Origin: Collinsella sp. TF06-26
GTDB taxonomy: Bacteria > Actinomycetota > Coriobacteriia > Coriobacteriales > Coriobacteriaceae
Direction of reading: 5' to 3'
Length of the DNA stretch: 64,000 nucleotides
Assembly: GCF_002232035.1 (NCBI RefSeq)
Contig: NZ_NKXR01000003.1
Span: 142,863-206,862, forward strand
Shown: positions 40,777-49,064 of the stretch, one piece after another
Numbering within the stretch: position 1 is the stretch's first letter
Layout: the number at the start of each line of letters is the position of its first letter
Notes under the pieces: generated by a model
What the model was told of the DNA's origin: nothing
The model's input: the letters and a program-made list of their open reading frames with translations, nothing else
Database searches by the model: none
Program-made: the position numbers and the translations under genes

Positions 40777-41709
40777 ATGTCCGATTTGATTAAACTGACG
40801 CCGATCTTTCACGAGAAGATCTGGGGCGGCCGCCAGCTCGAAACCGTATTTGGTTATGACATTCCCGAGGGTCCCATCGGTGAGTGCTGGGCCATCTCGG
40901 CACACCCCAACGGCGACTGCCAGATCGCTGAGGGCCCGTACGCCGGTCACACGCTGTCATGGCTGTGGGCCGAGCACCGCGAGCTCTTTGGCAACTGCGA
41001 GGGCAAGGAGTTCCCGCTGCTCATTAAGATTCTAGACGCCAAGGACGACCTTTCGATCCAGATCCATCCCAATGACGAGTACGCCGCCGAGCACGAGAAC
41101 GGCAGCCTGGGCAAAACCGAGTGCTGGTATGTACTGGACTGCGAGCCCGGCGCCACGATCATCGTCGGACAGCGCGCGCACGACCGCGCCGAGGCCGCGC
41201 GTATGATCGAGGACGGCCGCTGGGACGACATGCTCAACGTGCTGCCAATTCACAAGGGCGACTTTTTCCAGATTGATTCCGGTACCGTCCACGCCATCAA
41301 GACCGGCACGCTCATTTTAGAGACGCAGCAGTCGAGCGACGTGACGTATCGCCTATACGACTACGAACGTCCCGGCACCGACGGAAAGCTGCGCCCACTT
41401 CACATTGAGCAGAGCCTGGATTGCATCAACTTTAACGCGCAGGCACCGACCGACGGTACCGTAACCGCGCGCAAGGTCGATGGCGTAACCGAGCTCGAGT
41501 CCAACCCCTGCTACACCGTCGATCGCGTGCGCGTCAACGGCAGCAAGACCTTGGAGCAGCGCTGGCCCTTCATGTGCCTGTCAGTCATCGACGGCGAAGG
41601 CACCGTCTGCGGCGACCCCGTCCACAAGGGAAGCCACCTGCTAGCCCCGAGCACCGTCAGCTCCATCGACCTCGAAGGCAAGATGGAACTGATCATCAGC
41701 CACCTGTAA
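40777..41709 (+). CDS. manA: Mannose-6-phosphate isomerase, class I
   Basis: Interconverts mannose-6-phosphate and fructose-6-phosphate. The 310-residue protein is of the short ManA/Pmi type of Gram-positive bacteria. Zinc ligands are H97 in LSIQIHPND, a Glu in LGKTECWYVLD and His in DSGTVHAIKTGTLILETQQSSDVTYRLYDY; KIWGG (14-18) opens the cupin. The start at 40777 (MSDL) is preferred because GGGGG sits seven bases before it; an ATG two codons earlier is too close. Seventeen bases after its stop begins a long hairpin (41727-41857). Confidence 0.93.
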   Translation: MSDLIKLTPIFHEKIWGGRQLETVFGYDIPEGPIGECWAISAHPNGDCQIAEGPYAGHTLSWLWAEHRELFGNCEGKEFPLLIKILDAKDDLSIQIHPNDEYAAEHENGSLGKTECWYVLDCEPGATIIVGQRAHDRAEAARMIEDGRWDDMLNVLPIHKGDFFQIDSGTVHAIKTGTLILETQQSSDVTYRLYDYERPGTDGKLRPLHIEQSLDCINFNAQAPTDGTVTARKVDGVTELESNPCYTVDRVRVNGSKTLEQRWPFMCLSVIDGEGTVCGDPVHKGSHLLAPSTVSSIDLEGKMELIISHL

Positions 41710-41726
41710 GCTACCGGTCCCCGAGC

Positions 41727-41857
41727 GCTCGCCGGAACGGGGCGCGGGGTTTGGTCGCCTGCTCGGACAGTCCTGCTCGCACGGAGAGCACATTAAGTGC
41801 TCTCCGGCTCGTGCGGAACTCGCGATCGACCAAACCCCGCGCCCCGTCCCGGCGAGC
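41727..41857 (+). repeat. Stop-proximal long hairpin element 1 (after manA)
   Basis: Arms of 31 bases (41727-41757 and 41827-41857) pair with a single mismatch. The 69-base core contains an inner stem GGAGAGCAC/GTGCTCTCC (41783-41791, 41797-41805) with loop ATTAA. Read in the manA direction, the core begins CCTGCTCGGACAGTCCTGC and ends TGCGGAACTCGCGAT, almost the same as in element 2 after pcrA. The arms of the two elements differ. Confidence 0.92.
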
Positions 41858-41888
41858 CTCCGACTAGCAACAACAATCACAACGCAAC

Positions 41889-41924
41889 AAGGGGCTCCCC
41901 CGTTCATCAACGGAGGAGCCCCTT
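41889..41924. terminator. Hairpin between manA and pcrA
   Basis: AAGGGGCTCC (41889-41898) pairs with GGAGCCCCTT (41915-41924), with an inner CCGTT/AACGG after one mismatch. It lies between the two long hairpins of the converging genes. Confidence 0.65.
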
Positions 41925-42007
41925 GCCATATCTAGCTATCGGCCCACCCGGCTCTCCAGACCAAAAAACGAACGAGCAAAGCGACGTTCGCAAGCAGCGT
42001 TATCAAA

Positions 42008-42137
42008 GGACCTGGGAGGGCGTATGGGGCAACATCGATCGCGAGTTCCGCACGCAAAGGAGAGCACTTAATGTGCTCTCCGTCTTGCGCAGGACTGCCC
42101 GAGCAGGCGATGTTGCCCCATACGCCCTCCCAGGTCC
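42008..42137 (-). repeat. Stop-proximal long hairpin element 2 (after pcrA)
   Basis: Arms of 30 bases (42008-42037 and 42108-42137) are perfectly complementary. The 70-base core, read in the pcrA direction, starts CCTGCTCGGGCAGTCCTGC and ends TGCGGAACTCGCGAT, with inner stem GGAGAGCAC-ATTAA-GTGCTCTCC. It begins seven bases after the pcrA stop codon. Orientation relative to the gene is the same as for element 1. Confidence 0.92.
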
Positions 42138-42144
42138 GCCGGGA

Positions 42145-45045
42145 TTACGACAGCTTGACGATCGGTGCAAAACCTTTCATGAGCTTTTTAGTCTGGCCGG
42201 TTTTTTCGAATTGAACCTCGATCATGTCTCCGGCGACCGAGATCACGGTACCGGTGCCAAAGGTCTTGTGGCTCACGGTATCGCCCGCGGCAAAGTCCTG
42301 CGACGCGCTGGCGCGATCGACCTTGCGCTCCACCGTCGGCGACACCTTGGACGACGGCTTTTTGGCTCGCGGCGCGCCCGAGCCAAAGGTCGAGGCAACA
42401 CGGCCGGCGTCGGGCGAGACCCCACGATGGCGCTCGGTCCCATAGCTGCTGCCGCCAAAGAAATCGTCGAAGCTCGATCCGCCGCGCGAACCGGAACCGC
42501 CGGTCGAGCGCGTATGCGAGCCAAACACCTTGCCGCCATACATATCCGAGCCCATGCCCGAGCCAAAGGTGCCGTGACGGTCGCCGCGTTTCTCCCAGCC
42601 CGTGCCCTCAAAACCGGCAGAACCGATACCGCTAAACTCGATATCCTCAAACGGAATCTCGTTGAGGAAGCGCGAGCGCGGGTTGGCAGAGGTCGAGCCG
42701 TAAGTGCGACGCGTGGCCGCATAGGTCAGGAACAGGCGCTTGCGAGCACGCGTGATGGCGACGTAGGCCAGGCGACGCTCTTCCTCGAGCTTGCCCGGAT
42801 CGTCACTACCGCCAAAGTCGTGCACGTGCGGGAAGATACCCTCCTCCATGCCGGCCACGAACACCGCGGGGAACTCCAGGCCCTTAGCGGAGTGGATGGT
42901 CATCATGGTGATGGCATGTGTCTCGCCGGCCAGGGAATCCAAGTCGGAGCGCAGGGCCAGCCACTCCATGAGTGCCGGCAGTGCCTTACAGGTGAGCGGA
43001 CCGTAGGTGCGCTCGATCTCGTCGGCATGCACGGCGCCCGCCGGTAGCTCTGTTGGCACGGCATACGCGTTGCCCGCGATGGCGGCGGCCAGGGCATCCT
43101 GCGGCGAGAGCGCCGGGGCGGCTAGGCTATCGAGCGGATTGGAGCCCGCGGCGTCACGAGCGCCGACAAGTGCCTCAAACGAGGATGCCGGAGCGGACGG
43201 CTCCGGCTCGGACGCGGGCGCACTCACCACGACGGACTCGGACTCGGCGACGGACGGCACGTCGGCAACACCGGCCGCGCGCAGCTCTTCTAGACTCTCG
43301 AGCGTACCCTCGATATCCTCGTGCGTCTCCTCAAATTCGGCGGCGACGCCCAGGAATTCCTGGATGTTCTCGGCGCGGCTCTCGGACTCCATGGTGCCCT
43401 CGGCGCGAAACGCCTGCAGCAGGCCCGTCCTATCGACAATCATCTCGACGACGTCCTTGAGCTCGCCGTCCATGCGGCGGCCCTCGCGCACCAGCGCCAC
43501 AAAACTCGACAGGCCGTTGCGCACCTTGGCACTAAACATGCCCGTCTCGGCTGTTGCGATCTCGCAGGCCTGGAAGAACGAGCAGCGGTTGTCGCGCGCC
43601 AGCTGCTCGATCTTTTGGATCGAGGTGGAGCCGATGCCGCGGCGCGGCGTGTTGATGACGCGCTTGACGCTCATCTCGTCGGCCGGGTTCACGATCATCT
43701 TGAGGTAGGCCATGACGTCGCGAATCTCGGCGCGGTCGAAGAATCGCGTGCCGCCGACGATCTTGTAGGGCACGCCCGCGCGCAGGAACATATCTTCGAG
43801 GATACGCGACTGGGCGTTGGTGCGGTAGAACACGGCGATATCGTCGTAGCTTGTACCCTTGGCATGCAGCTTTTCGATCTCGCCGGCAATCCAGCGACCT
43901 TCGTCGCGCTCGTCGCTTGCCTGGAAAGCCTGAATCTTCTCGCCATCGCCCTCGGCCGTAAACAGGCGCTTGTCCTTGCGCTGCGAGTTGTGACGCACCA
44001 CGGCGTTGGCGGCGCTCAGGATATGACCCGTAGAGCGATAGTTCTGCTCCAGCTTGACGGTCTTGCAGTTTTTAAAGTCCTGCTCAAAGTCCAGGATGTT
44101 GGTGATGTCGGCGCCACGCCAGCTGTAAATGGACTGGTCATCGTCGCCCACGACCATAAGGTTTTGGTACTTGGCGGCCAGCAGGTTGGCGATCTCGTAC
44201 TGGACGTGGTTGGTGTCCTGATACTCGTCGACGCTAATGTAGCGGAAGCGCTCCTGGTACTTGTCGAGCACCTCGGGGCGGGTGCGCAGTAGCTCGAGCG
44301 TGCGCACGAGCAGGTCGTCGAAGTCCATCGCGTTGGCGGCGCGCAGGCGGCGCTCCAGCTCCAGGTAGACTTGCGCGGCCTTTTTGTCGTTGGGGCTATC
44401 GGCGCTCTTGAGCATGTCCTCGGGCCCGATCATGGCGTTTTTAGCAGAGCTGATCTTGCTGCGGATCATGTTGATGGGGAACTGCTTTTGCTCGATGCCG
44501 AGCGCCTGCATAATGTCGCGCACCATGCGCTTTGAGTCGTCGTCATCGTAGATGGTGAATTGACCGGTATAGCCCAGCAGGTCGGCGTCCTCGCGCAGCA
44601 TGCGCACGCACATGGCATGGAAGGTGCACACCCACATGCCACGAGTGCCGCTGGGGATGAGTGCCGCCAGACGCTCGCGCATCTCGGCCGCAGCCTTGTT
44701 GGTAAACGTAATGGCAAGAACCTGCCAAGGCTTAACGCCCAGGTCGCCGAGCATATGTGCGATGCGGAAGGTCAAGACGCGGGTCTTGCCCGAGCCGGCG
44801 CCGGCGAGCACCAGCAACGGGCCCTCGGTGGACAGGACCGCCTCGCGCTGGGCGGGATTAAGGCTGTCGATGTCGACGAGCGGCTTGATAGGCTTGGGCG
44901 CCGGCGCGGGAGCGTCATAGATGTCGAGCGGAACGAGCTCGGGCTCCGGCGCAGCGGGGGCGGTGTATGCATCGAGCGGCACGGGTTCCGGCGCGGGCGG
45001 CACGGGTACCGCGGCGTTCTTTTCCCAGGGCAAGGGCTGGGTCAT
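42145..45045 (-). CDS. pcrA: UvrD/PcrA-type DNA helicase
   Basis: A 966-residue SF1A helicase for repair and replication. Motif Q and the P-loop are LNPAQREAVLSTEGPLLVLAGAGSGKTR (62-89, P-loop 81-88); further motifs are AITFTNKAAAEMRERL (Ia), VDEYQDTNHVQYEI (II), GDDDQSIYSWRGA (III), LEQNYRST (IV), MTIHSAKGLEFPAVFVAGMEEGIFP (V) and AYVAITRARKRLFLTYA (VI). Two oddities: a Pro-rich 60-residue N-terminus and a low-complexity insert of about 110 residues before motif V. The C-terminal Gly/Ser linker ends in the RNA-polymerase-binding Tudor-like domain (AGDTVSHKTFGTGTVISV). GAGGAG precedes the ATG at 45045. Confidence 0.95.
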   Translation of the reverse strand: MTQPLPWEKNAAVPVPPAPEPVPLDAYTAPAAPEPELVPLDIYDAPAPAPKPIKPLVDIDSLNPAQREAVLSTEGPLLVLAGAGSGKTRVLTFRIAHMLGDLGVKPWQVLAITFTNKAAAEMRERLAALIPSGTRGMWVCTFHAMCVRMLREDADLLGYTGQFTIYDDDDSKRMVRDIMQALGIEQKQFPINMIRSKISSAKNAMIGPEDMLKSADSPNDKKAAQVYLELERRLRAANAMDFDDLLVRTLELLRTRPEVLDKYQERFRYISVDEYQDTNHVQYEIANLLAAKYQNLMVVGDDDQSIYSWRGADITNILDFEQDFKNCKTVKLEQNYRSTGHILSAANAVVRHNSQRKDKRLFTAEGDGEKIQAFQASDERDEGRWIAGEIEKLHAKGTSYDDIAVFYRTNAQSRILEDMFLRAGVPYKIVGGTRFFDRAEIRDVMAYLKMIVNPADEMSVKRVINTPRRGIGSTSIQKIEQLARDNRCSFFQACEIATAETGMFSAKVRNGLSSFVALVREGRRMDGELKDVVEMIVDRTGLLQAFRAEGTMESESRAENIQEFLGVAAEFEETHEDIEGTLESLEELRAAGVADVPSVAESESVVVSAPASEPEPSAPASSFEALVGARDAAGSNPLDSLAAPALSPQDALAAAIAGNAYAVPTELPAGAVHADEIERTYGPLTCKALPALMEWLALRSDLDSLAGETHAITMMTIHSAKGLEFPAVFVAGMEEGIFPHVHDFGGSDDPGKLEEERRLAYVAITRARKRLFLTYAATRRTYGSTSANPRSRFLNEIPFEDIEFSGIGSAGFEGTGWEKRGDRHGTFGSGMGSDMYGGKVFGSHTRSTGGSGSRGGSSFDDFFGGSSYGTERHRGVSPDAGRVASTFGSGAPRAKKPSSKVSPTVERKVDRASASQDFAAGDTVSHKTFGTGTVISVAGDMIEVQFEKTGQTKKLMKGFAPIVKLS

Positions 45046-45183
45046 GGGCGACTCCTCATCTGACAGACGGCGCGCCTGCGGGCAGCGCCATAGTTTGAGC
45101 CGTACCAGTATACCGAGCCGCGCGGACACCGACGCAAATCACACCACGACTCCGTGCGCCGCCGTCAGGCCCGCCCCATCGCC

Positions 45184-45228
45184 CAAAAAAGAGGACGGCA
45201 TAGACCTTTTGGTCATGCCGCCCTCTTT
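45184..45228 (-). terminator. Terminator after uppP
   Basis: AAAGAGG.CGGCAT (45188-45201) pairs with ATGCCG.CCTCTTT (45214-45228), with inner GACC/GGTC. The minus strand continues with T-run (complement of 45185-45190). Confidence 0.85.
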
Positions 45229-45272
45229 GAATGACAAGTTGTCGCTCTGGCCGCCGCGCAGCGTCAACCAAG

Positions 45273-46253
45273 TTACAGGCCGAGCATGGGCTCCAGAACG
45301 AAGAAGTATGCGAGCACTACGATGCCCAGGATGATGCGGTAGACTCCGAAGCACTTGAAGTCGTGACGGCGGACGAAGCCCATGAGCCACTTGATGGCGA
45401 TGAGCGAAACCACAAAGGCCACAACGCAGCCCACGCCCAAGATGGCGATCTCGTTGGTGCCGAACGTGCCGCCCTTGATGAAGTACTTGACCAGCTTGAG
45501 CGCACTCGCGCCAAACATAACGGGAATAGCCAGGAAGAACGTAAACTTAGACGCCACCGAGCGCGTGCAGCCCAAAAGCAGGCCGCCGATGATGGTAGAA
45601 CCGGAGCGAGACGTACCAGGCACCAGCGAAAGCACCTGGAAGCAGCCGATACCCAGCGCAGTCTTCCAGCTGAGGTCCTCGAGCGTGGCGATGGAACCAA
45701 AGTCCAGATTCTCGTCATCGTCCTCATCCTCAGCGGTAGCCGTGGGGGGCGCCGCAAAGTGCGCACCGGCGGGACGTCCACCCGACACCACAGCACGCGA
45801 ACCAAACGAACCGGCAACGGCCATTTCCTCGCGCTTGCTCGCGCGCCAGTTCTCGATCACGATAAACAGCACGCCGTACACAATGAGCGCCAGCGCCACG
45901 ACGGGAGCGTTGTAGAAATGCTCCTCCATCCAGTCGTTGAGCGGCAGGCCGATCGCCGCCGCAGGAATGCAACCGAGCACAATCTTGCCCCACAGCACCC
46001 AGGTGTCGCGACGGCCCTCCTTGCCCTTGCTGGGCGAGAACGGGTTGAGCTCGTGGAAAAACAGCACGCAGACGGCCAGAATGGCGCCGAGCTGAATCAC
46101 GACCAGGAACATATTCCAGAACGTCTCGCTCACGTTCATCTTGACGAACTCGTCCACCAAGATCATGTGGCCCGTCGACGAAACGGGCAGCCATTCGGTG
46201 ATGCCCTCGACCAGGCCCATGAAGGCAGATTTTAGAAGCTCGATAATATCCAA
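45273..46253 (-). CDS. uppP: Undecaprenyl-diphosphatase
   Basis: UppP/BacA recycles the lipid carrier for cell-wall synthesis. This polytopic protein (326 residues) has the two active-site regions: MGLVEGITEWLPVSSTGHMIL (near the start) and LSLVPGTSRSGSTIIGGLLLG. About 55 extra residues lie in a cytoplasmic loop (GSFGSRAVVSGGRPAG...ATAEDEDDDENLDF), not found in the usual 265-280-residue protein. The start is taken as TTG at 46253, since GAGGGGG lies just upstream and the family starts (M)DIIELLKSAF; no ATG fits. It is transcribed alone. Confidence 0.92.
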   Translation of the reverse strand: MDIIELLKSAFMGLVEGITEWLPVSSTGHMILVDEFVKMNVSETFWNMFLVVIQLGAILAVCVLFFHELNPFSPSKGKEGRRDTWVLWGKIVLGCIPAAAIGLPLNDWMEEHFYNAPVVALALIVYGVLFIVIENWRASKREEMAVAGSFGSRAVVSGGRPAGAHFAAPPTATAEDEDDDENLDFGSIATLEDLSWKTALGIGCFQVLSLVPGTSRSGSTIIGGLLLGCTRSVASKFTFFLAIPVMFGASALKLVKYFIKGGTFGTNEIAILGVGCVVAFVVSLIAIKWLMGFVRRHDFKCFGVYRIILGIVVLAYFFVLEPMLGL

Positions 46254-46502
46254 AGGGACCCCCTCGTTAGACACCCGCCGGTAGATGTTCTGCGGACGAT
46301 GCGGGCGATGTCCCATTATCAACCGTTGGCGGTGCGCCTGCGCCTACCCTTACCAAAAAACTCGCCCGTTCACAGAATTGCGAGCGGTCAAACCGAAATC
46401 CTTGGGTATAACTGCAACAAGATAAAGTGTCCGGCGGCCAACGCACCCGCGCCCGCCCGACGCACGAGCCCCGCGCCCGTGCGATAGACCAAGGAGGAAA
46501 CC

Positions 46503-46940
46503 ATGAACGAGGGCTACACCAAGGTATTTGTTTCACTCGACGGTACTGAGCAGCAGGATTTTGTGCTCGCACGCGCCATCAAGGTCGCCGCGAACAACGG
46601 CGCTAAGTTGATCATCGGCCACGTCATCGACTCCACCGCGCTCGAGAGCGCCGGTTCCTATCCGGTCGACCTGGTCAACGGCTTGGAAGAGGCCTTTAAC
46701 AACTCCATCGCCAAGCAGCTCGAGGAGGCCAAGGCCAATCCCAACATTCCCGAGGTCGAGGTCATGATTCGTACCGGCCGCATTCGCGAGACGCTCAAGG
46801 ATGAGATGCTCGACGTGGTCAAGCCCGATCTGGTGCTCTGCGGCGCCCGCGGCCTGTCCTCAATTAAGTACGCGCTACTGGGCTCGATTTCGACGTTCCT
46901 GCTGCGCAATACGGACTGCGACATTTTGGTCGTGAAGTAG
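46503..46940 (+). CDS. Universal stress protein, UspA family
   Basis: A 145-residue single-domain Usp. It begins KVFVSLDGTEQQDFVLARAIKVA and ends with the nucleotide-binding pattern VLCGARGLSSIKYALLGSISTFLLRNTDCDILVVK, related to the G-x2-G-x9-G(S/T) motif of ATP-binding members (here GARGLS...GSIST). It should be cytoplasmic. GGAGG stands six bases before the ATG. After its stop come a long hairpin (46954-47046) and a terminator (47087-47116). Confidence 0.93.
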   Translation: MNEGYTKVFVSLDGTEQQDFVLARAIKVAANNGAKLIIGHVIDSTALESAGSYPVDLVNGLEEAFNNSIAKQLEEAKANPNIPEVEVMIRTGRIRETLKDEMLDVVKPDLVLCGARGLSSIKYALLGSISTFLLRNTDCDILVVK

Positions 46941-46953
46941 CGTTGCTCCCACC

Positions 46954-47046
46954 GGCCGCGGGGCCTGCGGGGTTTCCACGGGCACGTCCTCGCCGCGTTG
47001 CGGCTGCGGGATGTGCCCTTAGGAAACCCCTCCCGGCCCCGCGGCC
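46954..47046 (+). repeat. Stop-proximal long hairpin element 3 (after uspA)
   Basis: Three arm blocks pair in order: GGCCGCGGGGCC/GGCCCCGCGGCC, GGGGTTTCC/GGAAACCCC and GGGCAC/GTGCCC, with small internal loops. The 27-base core (46986-47012) starts GTCCT and ends TGCGGGAT, like shortened forms of the cores in elements 1 and 2 (AGTCCTGC and TGCGG...GAT). The element begins 13 bases after the stop codon. Confidence 0.8.
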
Positions 47047-47086
47047 TTCGCAGCCTTACTTCAGCGAGTTGGCTGATAAAAGATAG

Positions 47087-47116
47087 CGTGCCGCCCCGGT
47101 TGGGGCGGCACGTTTT
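47087..47116 (+). terminator. Terminator after uspA
   Basis: CGTGCCGCCCC (47087-47097) pairs with GGGGCGGCACG (47102-47112) around GGTT, followed by TTTTGTTT. Confidence 0.92.
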
Positions 47117-47161
47117 GTTTGGGCTGCACGTTTTTGTTTGGGCGGACGTCTGCCGTGTGCG

Positions 47162-48205
47162 CTACTCGAAATATTGGAACTTATTCGTCGAGAAGGCGAA
47201 TGTTACGACAAAGCCTTCGCCGGGGTCGGATGCCGCGGTGACGTCGATGCCCATCTTGGAGCACAGGCGCGCCACCAGGTAGAGGCCAATGCCCGTTGCG
47301 CGCTTGGTGGCGCGGCCGTTGTCGCCGGTAAAACCCTTCTCGAACACGCGGGGCAAATCTGCTGCACACACGCCGCAGCCGTTGTCCGCGACGGTGAGTT
47401 CGATACGCTCGCTTGCCAGACCCTCGTCCAGCAACGCACCCGAAAACTCGATCTTTGCGCCGTCCTCACGCGCATATTTAATGCTGTTCTGAATGAGCTG
47501 GCCCAGAATAAACTCGAGCCACTTCTCGTCGGTAAAGACCTCAAAGTCGAGGTTCTCGCACACCGGCGCCACGTGTGCCGCGATGAGCTCGCGCGCGTTG
47601 GCTTTAATCGCACCCGTCACCAGGGTCTTGAGATTCCAACGTCGAATCAGGTAATCGCGCTCCACAACTTCCGAGCGCGCATAGTAGAGCGCCTGGTCGA
47701 TATAGCGCTCCACGCGAGCCAGCTCGCGGCCCAAATCGTCCACGCGCGACAGGTCGTCTTCGCTGCCGTCCAGGTTTTCCAAAATCAGATGGGCTGCAGC
47801 CAGGGGCAGTTTGGCCTCGTGGACCCAACTCTCGATGTAGTCGCGATAGTCGTCGGTTTGACGTCGCCCTTCCGCTACCTCATCGCAAGCCGCCTTGCCC
47901 ACGCGGCGCAGGACTTCGTACTCGAGCTCGCCCTCGACATAGGTCGGACACTGCACCATCTCTTGCACCCATGCGGGGCTCTCCAGTTCCTCGGCCGCCC
48001 GCTCCAGCTGATGCAGGAAGCGGCGACGGCGCGCATACTCGATCACGATGCCCAGCATGCCAAAGATAAAGGACACACCGACCGCCACGACCACGATAGA
48101 TGCCGGAGCTCCGGCGACCGTCAGCACAAAGCAGCTCAGCAGCACACCGCAGGTCCACACGGCGACGGGAAGCAGCGCATCTTTAAAAAACTTAGCAAAC
48201 GACAT
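47162..48205 (-). CDS. Sensor histidine kinase, intramembrane-sensing type
   Basis: A 347-residue kinase with two closely spaced membrane helices (about 10-30 and 35-57) and almost no outer loop, the plan of BceS/NsaS-like kinases that sense through partner membrane proteins. The phosphorylated residue is H129 in YIESWVHEAKLPLAAAHL; the ATPase domain has NSIKYA (N box), VADNGCGV (G1), FEKGFTG (F box) and TGIGLYLVARL (G2). It starts nine bases after the regulator gene's stop. The BceAB-type ABC transporter that usually goes with such kinases is not in the window, so the stimulus is unknown. Confidence 0.92.
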   Translation of the reverse strand: MSFAKFFKDALLPVAVWTCGVLLSCFVLTVAGAPASIVVVAVGVSFIFGMLGIVIEYARRRRFLHQLERAAEELESPAWVQEMVQCPTYVEGELEYEVLRRVGKAACDEVAEGRRQTDDYRDYIESWVHEAKLPLAAAHLILENLDGSEDDLSRVDDLGRELARVERYIDQALYYARSEVVERDYLIRRWNLKTLVTGAIKANARELIAAHVAPVCENLDFEVFTDEKWLEFILGQLIQNSIKYAREDGAKIEFSGALLDEGLASERIELTVADNGCGVCAADLPRVFEKGFTGDNGRATKRATGIGLYLVARLCSKMGIDVTAASDPGEGFVVTFAFSTNKFQYFE

Positions 48206-48214
48206 GACCGGCCC

Positions 48215-48886
48215 CTAGACCGAATAGCCCTGACCGCGGTGCGTCGTCAAATACCCCTTGATGCCGATTTTTTCGAGCGTGGTGCGCAGGCGGTTGATGT
48301 TGACGGTAAGCGTGTTGTCGTCCACGAAAGCATCGGAGTCCCACAGGTCCTGCATGATGGCCGAGCGCGAGACAATCTTGCCCGCGCGGCTCAGGAGCAA
48401 AGAGAGGATGCGCAGCTCGTTTTTGGTGAGCTCGGTACTGTCGCCGGTTTGCGTGTTGGTGACCGCGGAGCGGGCGAGGTCGAGTTCCAGCCCCTTGTGG
48501 ACGAGCGCGCTGCGCTCGCCCGCCGCCGCGGTGCGACGCAGCAGGGCATTGATGCGCGCCACGAGCACGCGCGCGCTGTAGGGCTTGGGAACAAAGTCAT
48601 CCGCGCCGAGCGTCATGGCCATGACCTCGTCGATCTCGGTCGTGCGCGACGTGAGGACGATGATGGGGACCTCGGATTCGCGACGGACCTCGTGGCAGAT
48701 ATGCTGGCCGTCTTTGACGGGAAGCGTCAGGTCGAGCAGTACCAAGTCGGGTGCAGCGGCCAGGATGTCACGCGAGACGTGCTCGAACGATTCGCAGGCC
48801 TCGACCTCAAAACCGGCACGAGCAAGGATGTCGGCAAGCTCGCGACGAATGGGCTCGTCGTCCTCAACGATATAGATCAGCGCCAT
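48215..48886 (-). CDS. OmpR/PhoB-family response regulator
   Basis: A 223-residue regulator. Receiver domain: acidic pair E8-D9-D10 (YIVEDDEPI), phosphoacceptor D52 (VLLDLTLPVKDG), LTS near 78 and the conserved Lys in DFVPKPYS. The C-terminal winged helix shows LTKNELRILSLLLSRAGKIVSRSAIMQDLWDSD and VNINRLRTTLEKIG. It works with the kinase encoded directly downstream. The start has GGGGAGCGGAATCC upstream. Its targets are not visible. Confidence 0.95.
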   Translation of the reverse strand: MALIYIVEDDEPIRRELADILARAGFEVEACESFEHVSRDILAAAPDLVLLDLTLPVKDGQHICHEVRRESEVPIIVLTSRTTEIDEVMAMTLGADDFVPKPYSARVLVARINALLRRTAAAGERSALVHKGLELDLARSAVTNTQTGDSTELTKNELRILSLLLSRAGKIVSRSAIMQDLWDSDAFVDDNTLTVNINRLRTTLEKIGIKGYLTTHRGQGYSV

Positions 48887-49021
48887 GGATTCCGCTCCCC
48901 TCTTGGTTGTCTTACAGCCATTATTGCCGCGAAGTCGCCGGTGCGCGCCTCGCGCGGCATTAAGGTGACAGAACTGTTCGCGAACGAAAGCGTTCGGCTC
49001 GGCCCTCGCTTGCGGCGGGCG

Positions 49022-49049
49022 CGGGGATTACATGATTATAAAATCCCCG
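49022..49049 (-). terminator. Hairpin after the 49065 gene
   Basis: CGGGGATT (49022-49029) pairs with AATCCCCG (49042-49049) around an AT-rich loop, 16 bases after the stop. The T-run is weak. Confidence 0.5.
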
Positions 49050-49064
49050 TCCCAGAAAAATCAT

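Noticed and set aside
41710..42144. CRISPR array in the repeat-rich gap between manA and pcrA
   Set aside because: There are only two related units, in opposite orientation, with large self-complementary arms; no regular direct repeats and spacers, and no cas genes.
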